A stretch of DNA of 7,527 bases from Verrucomicrobiota bacterium. GTDB lineage: Bacteria; Verrucomicrobiota; Verrucomicrobiia; Limisphaerales; AV2. Both the position numbers and the translations under genes were made by a program. How positions within the stretch are numbered: position 1 is the first letter of the stretch; each line of letters opens with the position of its first letter. Under the pieces are notes generated by a model, which was not told where the DNA came from, did no database searches, and saw only the letters and a program-made list of their open reading frames with translations. Below are positions 1 through 6,731 of the stretch, in pieces. The stretch covers positions 1 to 7,527 of the forward strand of contig QHPA01000371.1 of the NCBI GenBank assembly GCA_003218935.1. Reading direction: 5' to 3'.

Positions 1-1807
1 CCAGATGTTAGCGGGGCCCCCGGAGGTTATTCTAACCACCTGGTTGATGGCGGGTGCCCTGTGGATCGGCCACTGTGTGTTCGGAAAACTGCCACCCTGG
101 ACGCTGCTCAAGAGATTCCTGTTGCTGGTTCTGACAATCAGTGGCTTGTCTGCCGCTCAATTATTTCCCTTCTTCGAATTCCTGCTGCACTCTCAGCGCG
201 ATGCCAGCTACAGCACCAGCGGGTGGTCCATGCCGCCTACGGGCTGGGCTAATCTCCTGGTGCCATTATTTTATTGTTCCAAAACCACTGCGGGGCCGTA
301 CATGCAATCCGGCCAAACGCTGACCTCCTCCTATTATCTGGGCATCGGTGTGCTCGCGCTGGCGTTGTTCGCCGTCGCCCGGCTGCGCGGATGGAAGATC
401 CGGTTGCTGGGCGGAATAGCCGCCCTCGGCTTGATTTTGGCGTTGGGCGACGCCGGGTATGTGTACGGATTCTTGCGACGAATTCTCCCTCAGCTCGGAT
501 TCATGCGTTACCCGGTTAAATTCGTCATGCTGACAACCTTCGCAGTTCCGTTACTCGCGGCTTGTGGGGTGCGAAAGCTCTTGTGCGAAACCGGCGAAGA
601 CAGCTCCAGCAGTTGGCGCTTTTTCAGCGCGCTATGGGTGACGATGCTGGCCTTGATCTTTCTTATTGTCTGGTTCGCAGTCTATTATCCGGCAGGGGAG
701 GAAAGCTGGGCTACCACGGTCCGCAATGGTTTGGAGCGGGCGGGCCTGTTGTCGTTGATTGTCGGAGTCGTTTATCGCCTCAGCCGCATAGAAAATTTGC
801 GGAAGCAAGGCGTATTCGGCTTCATTCTGCTGTTAGTCGTCTGGCTGGACGTTGCAACCCACACTGCCCCCCAGAATCCCACGGTGGCACGGACCGTTTA
901 CGAACCCGGACTCCAACCGCTGCAGGACTTAAGGCCAAAACCGAAATTGGGTGAATCCAGGGCGATGGTCAGTTTCAGCGCCAGGTTCCGATTTCATTTC
1001 ACCATGCTCTCTGATCCCTTCAACACCTACCTGGGCGCCCGGCTGGGTCAATTCTTAGATCTCAATTTACTCGATGGCTTGCCGAACGTCGATGGGTTCT
1101 ATTCTCTCTATGTAAAGGAGGAATACGAAACGCGCGCGATGTTATACTTTTCAACAAACATCCTGCCGCAGAATTACTTTGACAAAGAATTTATGGCGCG
1201 AGGGATCCCTTACATATCGACCAATTACGTGCCAGACCTTGCGGATTTTTTAGGGGTTTGTCAGATTACGGCTCCGGGAAAACTCTTCGATTGGCAAGCC
1301 CGTCCCACGTATATGCCGCTGCTGACTGCGGGCCAGAAGCCCGTTTTCGTTGATGCCAACGCTTCTGCGGACCTGTTGCTGGAACCAGCCTTCAAACCGC
1401 GCGAGGTTGTCTATCTGCCCAGGGAAGCCAAACCGTTTATCACGGCTACCAACCAAACTGAGCCGCGCATTGTTCATCGCCAATTTTCCGCGCATCGCGT
1501 GACGTTGGAGATCGAGGCCGAGCAGCCGAGCATCGTGGTGGCGGCCCAGACCTTCTACCCATGTTGGACGGGGTACGTGGACGGCCAGCCCACTCGTCTA
1601 TGGCGCGCGAATCACGCGTTCCAAGCCCTGCAAGTCCCGGCCGGACAGCACAAGGTGCAATTGGTTTATCAGGACAGGAACTTTCTCGCTGGCATAACCA
1701 TTTCTTGGATCACGCTGTTCGGCTGTCTGGCGGGCTTCGTCCGCCAGCGAAGCTGGAACGAAGACCTTGCGAAGGCCAGTCCGTTTGCCGGCTCCGGGAC
1801 AGACTGA
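1..1807 (+). CDS. YfhO-family multi-pass membrane protein, 5'-truncated by window edge
   Basis: The reading frame is open from base 2 (CAG, Gln) and ends at TGA 1805-1807; the start lies to the left, so the ATG at base 5 is probably internal. About 600 residues are visible. Counting from that Met, hydrophobic segments lie near residues 8-27, 36-57, 111-127, 133-150, 172-189, 206-227, 245-257 and 269-284. They are followed by a soluble region (about 290-555) and a last membrane segment near 561-579. The RYPVKF motif (168-173) and the C-terminal block around 518-562 (FYPCWTGYVDG, then RANHAFQAL and VPAG) are typical of the YfhO family. Members are polytopic envelope proteins related to GT-C glycosyltransferases; the substrate here cannot be told. 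No lesion is seen. Family assignment is confident, function is not. Confidence 0.85.
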   Translation, partial: QMLAGPPEVILTTWLMAGALWIGHCVFGKLPPWTLLKRFLLLVLTISGLSAAQLFPFFEFLLHSQRDASYSTSGWSMPPTGWANLLVPLFYCSKTTAGPYMQSGQTLTSSYYLGIGVLALALFAVARLRGWKIRLLGGIAALGLILALGDAGYVYGFLRRILPQLGFMRYPVKFVMLTTFAVPLLAACGVRKLLCETGEDSSSSWRFFSALWVTMLALIFLIVWFAVYYPAGEESWATTVRNGLERAGLLSLIVGVVYRLSRIENLRKQGVFGFILLLVVWLDVATHTAPQNPTVARTVYEPGLQPLQDLRPKPKLGESRAMVSFSARFRFHFTMLSDPFNTYLGARLGQFLDLNLLDGLPNVDGFYSLYVKEEYETRAMLYFSTNILPQNYFDKEFMARGIPYISTNYVPDLADFLGVCQITAPGKLFDWQARPTYMPLLTAGQKPVFVDANASADLLLEPAFKPREVVYLPREAKPFITATNQTEPRIVHRQFSAHRVTLEIEAEQPSIVVAAQTFYPCWTGYVDGQPTRLWRANHAFQALQVPAGQHKVQLVYQDRNFLAGITISWITLFGCLAGFVRQRSWNEDLAKASPFAGSGTD

Positions 1808-1891
1808 TCAACGGCTGGCCAGGTTGGCAGGTCATTTTGCACGTGCCTCAGGCGGCGCAGCCTGTATAGTGCTGGCAATGTCGGTTTTTCA

Positions 1892-1913
1892 GGACCGCTC
1901 TCGCTCACGGTCC
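1892..1913 (+). promoter_or_regulatory. Inverted repeat in the leader before the GH59 gene
   Basis: GGACCG and CGGTCC form a perfect 6-bp inverted repeat around a 10-base loop, in the 149-bp gap between the YfhO-type gene and the hydrolase. A weak -10-like TATAGT sits upstream at 1865-1870 without a convincing -35 box. The stem could be a leader hairpin or an operator, or simply chance in GC-rich DNA. There is no U-run after it, so it is not a clear terminator. Confidence 0.25.
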
Positions 1914-1956
1914 GGCACTCTCATGAACAGGGGCCGGCCAGAAAACAGAAACCATC

Positions 1957-3822
1957 ATGGTGGATGCCAAACATGAGGGACGAACCTTCGAAGGCATCGG
2001 CGCAGTGAGCGCGGGTGCCTCCTCGCGTTTGCTCATAGATTATGCCGAGCCACAACGCAGCGAGATTTTGGACTATCTCTTCAAGCCGAACTTCGGCGCG
2101 GGCTTTCAACATCTTAAGGTGGAAATCGGCGGGGACGTGAACTCGGCCGACGGCTGCGAGCCCAGCCACATGCATACACACGAGGAAGAGAACTACACGC
2201 GCGGCTACGAGTGGTGGCTCATGAAGGAGGCGAAACAACGGAATCCGGGCATTCTTCTGGATTGTTTGGCCTGGGGTGCGCCGTATTGGGTCGGCGGCGG
2301 CGAATTCTATTCGCAGGATATGGCGGACTACATCGCGAAATTCATTCAGGGCGCCAAACGCGTCCACGGGTTGAACATTGATTACACCGGCGTCTGGAAC
2401 GAGGTCGCCCCTGACCTCACGTGGATCAAACTCCTTCGCCGCACGCTCGATACGGGCGGGCTCAAGCGCGTAAAAATCGTGGCAGCCGATGAAACGCACC
2501 GACGAGGATGGGTCATCGCGAGCGAAATGCTCAAAGACCACGACCTCAGCGAGGCCATTCATGCTGTTGGCGCGCATTATCCGAAGTTCGAGAGCACACC
2601 CGAGGCGAAGGGCTTGGGAAAACCCCTCTGGTCGAGTGAAGACGGCCCATGGCACGCCAACTGGACGAGCGCGATGGAGTTGGCGCGCATCTGCAATCGC
2701 AACTATGTGATCGGGAAGATCACGAAGACCGAGATTTGGAGCGCGGTCACTTCTTATTACGACAACCTGCCCGTTCCCGGCTCAGGAATCATGCGCGCCA
2801 ACACGCCCTGGTCGGGGCGCTACGAAGTCCCGCCAACCGTCTGGATCACAGCGCACACGACCCAATTCGCGCAGCCGGGCTGGAAATATCTTGATCGTGC
2901 GTGCGTGCTGATCGACGGGGGCAGTATTGTGTCACTGCTATCGCCGGGTGGCGAGGACTACAGCGTGGTCATCGAAACGATGGATGCCGAAAATCCGCAG
3001 ACGCTCTCTTTCCAGGTGGAGGGCGTTTTGGGGAGCAAACCGCTGCACGTCTGGCGCACGAATGCGAAGCAGCAGTTCGCCGAAGTTGGGGTGATTCGGC
3101 CGCGGAACGGGGTGTTCGAGATCAGCGCAGACGCGCATAGCATTTACTCGCTGACGACGACCACCGGACAGCGCAAAGGCACCTCGATGGTGCCACCGGC
3201 GAAACCATTTCCATTTCCTTATCGGGAGGATTTCGAGAGCTACCAAGCGGGCGCCTCGCCGCGTTATTTTGCCGACCAGGCAGGCATTTTCGAAGTCGTG
3301 AAGCGCGCCGACGGACTGGGCAACGCACTGCGCCAAGTGATCGCGCAGAAGGGCATCGAATGGCCCGGTCACTTCAACCCCGCACCGGAGACTTTCCTGG
3401 GCACATCGAACTGGACGGACTACGAAGTCAGCGTGGACAGCCTGATTGAGAAGGCAGGGTTTGTTTCGCTGTTTGGTCGCGTGGGGAGAATCCCTCAATC
3501 GTTGCATCCACCAAACGGATACTGGCTGAAGGTGAGCGAGAACGGCGAATGGCAACTTGACCTGGTAAGGAACATCAAAGGGAATAGCCAGGATCCAAAA
3601 ACAATCATCGGTTCGGGAAAGGCCTCCTTTTCGCCGAACCAATGGCACCGGGTCGGCCTGAAATTTTCCGCAGAAGTCATCCGCGTACTGATCGACAACA
3701 AGCAAGTTGCCGAAATTCAAGACGCAACATTCAGGTCCGGTATGGTCGGGATTGGCAGCGGCTGGCACGGCGCACAATTCGACAATCTCGATGTCTCCAG
3801 CGTCGATGACGTTAAACCCTGA
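1957..3822 (+). CDS. Galactocerebrosidase-like glycoside hydrolase, family GH59
   Basis: This protein resembles animal galactocerebrosidase (GALC), a retaining beta-galactosidase that removes galactose from galactosylceramide, along its whole length. Blocks shared with human GALC as I recall it include LFKPNFGA (41-48), LKVEIGGD (53-60), PSHMH (69-73), GYEWWLMKEAK (83-93) and AHTTQFAQPGW (299-309). The acid/base should be Glu149 in VWNEV and the nucleophile Glu228 in LWSSED. By analogy the TIM barrel covers about 10-300, a beta-sandwich about 315-405, and a lectin-like domain about 420-616. ATG 1957 is the only ATG after the in-frame TGA at 1924-1926, with no strong Shine-Dalgarno. It places the protein at the position of the mature GALC N-terminus, so no signal peptide is encoded in frame. 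Family call is strong; the bacterial substrate is unknown and may be another beta-galactoside. Confidence 0.9.
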   Translation: MVDAKHEGRTFEGIGAVSAGASSRLLIDYAEPQRSEILDYLFKPNFGAGFQHLKVEIGGDVNSADGCEPSHMHTHEEENYTRGYEWWLMKEAKQRNPGILLDCLAWGAPYWVGGGEFYSQDMADYIAKFIQGAKRVHGLNIDYTGVWNEVAPDLTWIKLLRRTLDTGGLKRVKIVAADETHRRGWVIASEMLKDHDLSEAIHAVGAHYPKFESTPEAKGLGKPLWSSEDGPWHANWTSAMELARICNRNYVIGKITKTEIWSAVTSYYDNLPVPGSGIMRANTPWSGRYEVPPTVWITAHTTQFAQPGWKYLDRACVLIDGGSIVSLLSPGGEDYSVVIETMDAENPQTLSFQVEGVLGSKPLHVWRTNAKQQFAEVGVIRPRNGVFEISADAHSIYSLTTTTGQRKGTSMVPPAKPFPFPYREDFESYQAGASPRYFADQAGIFEVVKRADGLGNALRQVIAQKGIEWPGHFNPAPETFLGTSNWTDYEVSVDSLIEKAGFVSLFGRVGRIPQSLHPPNGYWLKVSENGEWQLDLVRNIKGNSQDPKTIIGSGKASFSPNQWHRVGLKFSAEVIRVLIDNKQVAEIQDATFRSGMVGIGSGWHGAQFDNLDVSSVDDVKP

Positions 3823-3855
3823 TCGACGCAAAGCCGCATGGGCAGGCCCGAAAAG

Positions 3856-3910
3856 AGCCTGTGGGGAACTCTCGGCGGTTCCAGACTCCGCCGTCCCTTC
3901 GCCACAGGCT
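3856..3910. terminator. Nested inverted repeat between convergent genes, possible bidirectional terminator
   Basis: An outer perfect 9-bp repeat (AGCCTGTGG at 3856-3864, CCACAGGCT at 3902-3910) encloses an inner perfect 6-bp repeat (CGGCGG at 3873-3878, CCGCCG at 3888-3893, loop of 9 bases). It lies midway between the ends of the GH59 gene (+) and the TPR gene (-), where a bidirectional terminator would be expected. Neither strand has a U-run after the stem, so canonical intrinsic termination is doubtful. It could instead be a dispersed palindromic repeat. Confidence 0.4.
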
Positions 3911-3936
3911 TCCCCTGAGATGAACCGGCGAAGTGA

Positions 3937-4836
3937 TTAGCGTTTGCCGGCTTGAGGCGATACGGAGTTATTCGGCACAGAAGGCGCGACCGCTTTCCGC
4001 TTCAGCTCCTCGATGTGTTGTTGGATCAGATCGGGGTGGGGAGAGACGGCTTTCAGCTTCTCAAGATAGCCGATGGCTTTTTCCCAATAACCTTCCCGCT
4101 CCTCCAGTTGGGCCAGATGAGTGAGGATTTGCTCGAGGATGAAATCGTCCTGCTTGCCGTTCCGGGCGGAACGCTCGTGGCATTTGCGCAGGGCCAGTTC
4201 CCAGACGTTGCGCGCGCGCTGGAAGTCGCGGCGGTTTTCGTCAAAAACCCGGCCCAACTCGAACAGGATTTCGTAACTGTCCGGATTAGCCCGCCAGCCT
4301 GCGCGGAGGAACTGTTCCGCTTCATCCACTTTGTTGAGGTGCTGCCGCAGCCAGTAGGCGGCGACGGTGTAAGTTTCGACTTTGTGTGGTTCGAGGTCGG
4401 CGGCGATGCGCAGCCAGGGAAGAATTTCGCGCGCCTCCCCCGGGCTATCCAAATGCGAATGGCGCGACGGGTAAAAATTGCGGCTGAACCTGTCGATCCA
4501 ATCGCGCGGCCGCCCCAGGAACCCGGTTTCTTCAGCATGTTCGCGCCCGTGTTCCTCGTCTGTCTCAGTCGCTGCGTCTTTGGCGGCGGTCATGTGCGGA
4601 GCGCCGCCAATTGCCTGATCAAAGACCGAAGGATAATAACCACTGTGAAAATAAACGTCGGCTTTGGTAAAAAAATGGTTGGCAAAAAGCTGTCGGCTAT
4701 CACCCATTACGATGTCAAGCAAACTGCTTGATTGAGCGCGGCCGCCCGCCCAACGCTGGTGCCAGGGCTGCAACCAGGTCGCGAGCGTAAAACAAACGAC
4801 AAACAGCAGCGCCAGGATGAGGGACGGTGCAGGCAT
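3937..4836 (-). CDS. Membrane-anchored TPR protein, last gene of the ABC operon
   Basis: This is a 299-residue protein. The frame stays open upstream to 5022, but the ATG at 4836-4834 is chosen because it lies 7 bp after the permease stop and is followed at once by a hydrophobic segment (residues 4-22), a membrane anchor or uncleaved signal. Then come a segment rich in aromatic residues (about 40-73, GDSRQLFANHFF and HSGYYPSVFD), a charged linker (85-110), and helical repeats with TPR character (about 138-280, for example 'NPDSYEILFELGRVFDENRRDFQRA' region and 'EGYWEKAIGYLEKLKAVSPH' region). The C-terminus is a short disordered tail. TPR proteins mediate protein-protein contacts, and the position suggests a partner or assembly factor of the transporter encoded just upstream. 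The gene itself appears intact. The function is inferred from context only. Confidence 0.75.
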   Translation of the reverse strand: MPAPSLILALLFVVCFTLATWLQPWHQRWAGGRAQSSSLLDIVMGDSRQLFANHFFTKADVYFHSGYYPSVFDQAIGGAPHMTAAKDAATETDEEHGREHAEETGFLGRPRDWIDRFSRNFYPSRHSHLDSPGEAREILPWLRIAADLEPHKVETYTVAAYWLRQHLNKVDEAEQFLRAGWRANPDSYEILFELGRVFDENRRDFQRARNVWELALRKCHERSARNGKQDDFILEQILTHLAQLEEREGYWEKAIGYLEKLKAVSPHPDLIQQHIEELKRKAVAPSVPNNSVSPQAGKR

Positions 4837-4843
4837 GACAATT

Positions 4844-5583
4844 TCAGACCAGCGGTTGTCGGCGGAAAACCAGCCAGGCGGCGAACAGGAAAAAAATCGC
4901 ATAAGCCGCGGCGTAGAACGTTGCGCCGACGCAGACCAGCCAGTTAATTGGGTCCCAATTGTGAACGACCAGATCGCGGACATCAAACAGTTCCAGGTGT
5001 GGAACAGCAAAGTAAACGACATACACGACAGTACTCATAGGTTCGGCCAGTTGGACGGCCACCTTGTTCAGGTGCCGGCCCAATAACAAAATGCCCAAAA
5101 TCAGGAGCAGGCAAATGGTGGCGTTGGACGACGGCGCAGCAAACAACACCGACCCCAGCAGCGCCATAGCGACAACCACCCCCAGCATCCACCAATGCAG
5201 CCAAAGCGCCTGAAAGTAGCTCGCCATCGGCAATTGATGTTCCCGCGACACACTGATGACTCCGAAGAAAAGGTAGAACACGATCAACGCCAGCCCGCAC
5301 GCCAGCCAGCAGCCGAGAAATTTGCCGGCAATCAGTTGGCCGCGGGTAATCGGCTTGGCGAGCAGCGGAAAGACAGTCCGGTTCTCCCGCTCGGAAGGGA
5401 TTTGCCGCGCGGAGGTGCCAACGGCAATGACCAACGCCGAAATCCAGATCAGCAACAGGCAAAAAAAGTCAACGAGCCCATCAGCAGCGTGATGACCGCC
5501 GTCAGCACAAAGAGGACGTAAAAATCCTTCCGCCGGTAAAGCTCCTTGACGACCACGGACGCGACGGCCAGGGCGTTGCTCAT
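4844..5583 (-). pseudogene. ABC-2 type transporter permease, split by a -1 frame change
   Basis: Translation from ATG 5583 gives a typical N-terminus, MSNALAVASVVVKELYRRKD, then a membrane segment to about residue 41, and hits TGA at 5451-5449. The frame one base back reads on as CLLLIWISALVIAV and continues to TGA 4846-4844. It carries a cytoplasmic block of the ABC-2 type (ENRTVFPLLAKPITRGQL) and about five more membrane helices. Together they make one permease of about 246 codons, the membrane half of an ABC-2 exporter with the ATPase encoded upstream. The switch falls on seven T's at 5467-5461. From memory, homologues have a dozen or so residues between the FF and CLLLIW motifs, so a short deletion (3n+1 bases) is as likely as a single-base loss. 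It is called a pseudogene because the frame is broken as given; recoding or sequence error would restore it. Confidence 0.75.
5461..5467 (-). other. U-UUU-UUU heptamer at the permease frame junction
   Basis: In the frame of the upstream permease half the codons are ACT TTT TTT GCC, which is a perfect X-XXY-YYZ slippery heptamer. A -1 slip gives ACT TTT TTT TGC CTG and enters the downstream half exactly. The same T run is also prone to transcriptional slippage, replication slippage and sequencing error. No stimulatory pseudoknot was worked out. Confidence 0.4.
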
Positions 5584-5589
5584 CGGCAG

Positions 5590-5595
5590 CCTCCC
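5590..5595 (-). promoter_or_regulatory. Shine-Dalgarno of the ABC permease
   Basis: GGGAGG lies 6 bases before ATG 5583-5581 on the minus strand. It is the best ribosome-binding site in the window and fixes the start of the permease N-terminal half, which would otherwise be missed because its frame closes after 44 codons. Confidence 0.7.
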
Positions 5596-5610
5596 TGGCT
5601 ATTCACCCAC

Positions 5611-5640
5611 GCACTGCGGCCGGGGAGAGCCGCGCTCCGT
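5611..5640 (-). repeat. Palindrome-containing element in the ATPase-permease gap
   Basis: The 109-bp gap between ATPase and permease holds GCGGC (5616-5620) and GCCGC (5629-5633) around an 8-base loop. On the minus strand the flank reads GGAGCGCGGCTCTCCCCGGC. I recall similar GAGCGCGGCT...GCCGCAG palindromes dispersed in verrucomicrobial genomes, but this cannot be confirmed from one copy. It may equally be an ordinary intergenic hairpin. Confidence 0.3.
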
Positions 5641-5692
5641 TCCAGGGCGTGAGTCTCTCGAAGCACGGCCGTTGCGCTCCACACCAACTGGT

Positions 5693-6383
5693 TCATCGCC
5701 CGGAATTGTACCCAACTACCTTCAGAAAGGCTTGCTCGAGATTGCATTGGTATTTTTCCACCAGTTCGGAGACCCGTCCGATGGCCTTGAGTTCGCCCTG
5801 ATACAGGATGGCCACCCGATCGCAAACGGTCTCCACTTCACCCAACTCGTGCGATGAAAAGAAAACGGTTTTCCCGGTCTGCTTCAAACGCTGAATGATC
5901 TCGCGCACTTTCATGCGTCCGATGGGATCCAGGCCGCTGGTTGGTTCGTCGAGAATCAGCAGGTCGGGGTCGTTGATCAGCGCCTGTGCCAGGCCAACCC
6001 GCTGCTGCATTCCCTTGGAGTAGGTCTTGATCGGCCGTTTGCGGGCGGCATCCAGCTCCACCAGTTTCAACACCTCATCAATGCGGCGCCCGACTTCGGC
6101 GCGGGGAATGCGAAAAATTCGCGCATAAAACAATCCGTCGGCGGGCGATCGGATCGCGCACATTCACATTAAAAACATAAGCCGCGCCGCGCGTGGCCGG
6201 GACAAACCCCAGGAGCACATTCATGGTGGTGGTTTTGCCCGCGCCGTTCGGGCCTAAAAAGCCGAACACCTCTCCGGAAAAGACTTCCAGACTCAGGCGA
6301 TTGACCGCAATTTTCACTCTCTGTCCGAACTCGCGGGTCCGATACTCCACAACCAGGTCTTCGATCTTCAAGATAGGCTTCAT
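5693..6383 (-). pseudogene. ABC transporter ATP-binding protein, frameshifted with probable loss of the Q-loop segment
   Basis: The N-terminal part runs from ATG 6383 (alternative ATG 6407). It has an aromatic A-loop Tyr near residue 14, Walker A GPNGAGKTT (44-52), and is recognisable to RRRI (about residue 84); that frame then runs as unrelated residues to a stop at 6078. The C-terminal part resumes in another frame at LFYARIFRIP near 6134. It carries the signature YSKGMQQRVG, Walker B LLILDEP, a D-loop SGLDP and the H-loop His in SSHEL, ending at TGA 5695-5693. ABC-2 ATPases normally have about 20 residues here, containing the Q-loop (GYLPE-type), and these are absent. Intact length would be about 250 codons; 230 remain. 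Microdeletion plus frameshift is the simplest reading. It drives the permease encoded 109 bp downstream, or did so before the lesion. Confidence 0.8.
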
Positions 6384-6446
6384 GCCAAACAGATTCGCTT
6401 GGTCCATTTGCCAGCAGGGCAATGCGCCAGCACCCGATAGGACATG

Positions 6447-6464
6447 ACGCTTTAACGAAAGCGT
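6447..6464 (-). promoter_or_regulatory. Inverted repeat ACGCTTT-AACG-AAAGCGT upstream of the ABC operon
   Basis: This is a perfect 7-bp inverted repeat with a 4-base centre, ending 63 bp before ATG 6383 of the ATPase. Its symmetry and position suit a repressor operator or a leader hairpin. No regulator gene is in the window, and it would lie within the coding region if a much earlier start were used, which the protein sequence does not support. Confidence 0.35.
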
Positions 6465-6675
6465 TTGTTCGGATAGAATACGAGGTCTCAATTGCCTGGC
6501 GAGCCAATTCGTGGGAGCATCTCTGGAATCGTCGAGCCTTCAATGCGCGAAATTTTTCGGGGAAATCTCTCCCGGAAAGGACCTATCCGCGTTCATCTGC
6601 CGTCTTAAGGCTCATTCTTTTCGAACGAAATGAAGACGACGCCCGGCGCGAATTCGGGCCATGAAGCGATTTCAA

Positions 6676-6710
6676 AACAAAAAAGGCCTGGGAGAACTTC
6701 CCAAGCCTTT
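6676..6710 (-). terminator. Rho-independent terminator of the pseudopilin gene
   Basis: On the minus strand a 12-bp stem (AAAGGCTTGGGA pairing with TTCC..GCCTTT, arms 6710-6699 and 6693-6682, one G-U pair, 5-base loop) is followed by a run of U's broken by a G (TTTTTTGTTTT). It begins 22 bp after the pseudopilin stop, as expected for an intrinsic terminator, and separates this gene from the ABC operon. Confidence 0.85.
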
Positions 6711-6731
6711 GTTGTTAAACCGGAGCAGTCG

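Larger units (their letters stand above)
6384..6731. other. Intergenic region between ATPase and pseudopilin genes
   Basis: These 348 bp hold the upstream region of the ABC operon and the terminator of the pseudopilin gene, both annotated separately. Between them (about 6470-6670) I see no convincing gene. Short open frames on both strands have no recognisable domain. A -10-like TATTCT on the minus strand (around 6483-6478) has no well-spaced -35 box, so the operon promoter is not identified. Confidence 0.5.

Noticed and set aside
1837..1870. Possible promoter TTGCAC with TATAGT before the GH59 gene
   Set aside because: The spacing of about 22 bases is too long and no -35 match is found at 17 bases, so it is mentioned only as a weak -10.
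1932..1939. Perfect 8-bp palindrome GGCCGGCC before the GH59 start
   Set aside because: It is a short GC palindrome expected by chance in this composition, with no second copy or motif context.
1921..2655. Long minus-strand open frame of 244 codons opposite the GH59 gene
   Set aside because: It lies wholly opposite a strongly conserved enzyme and has no recognisable domain; long antisense frames are common in GC-rich coding DNA.
2938..3831. Minus-strand open frame of 297 codons over the GH59 C-terminal half
   Set aside because: It is antisense to the lectin-like and sandwich domains, has a Cys/His-scattered composition without motifs, and is explained as a shadow.
4053..4538. Second minus-strand frame within the TPR gene
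   Set aside because: It is an out-of-frame shadow, Ser/Arg/Ala-rich and with no motif.
3952..4731. Plus-strand open frame of 259 codons over the TPR gene
   Set aside because: It is antisense to the TPR protein, whose frame has a membrane segment, helical repeats and operon spacing; this one has no domain.
4983..5462. Alternative minus-strand frame overlapping the permease
   Set aside because: The translation lacks membrane segments and the ABC-2 block, which are both in the neighbouring frame.
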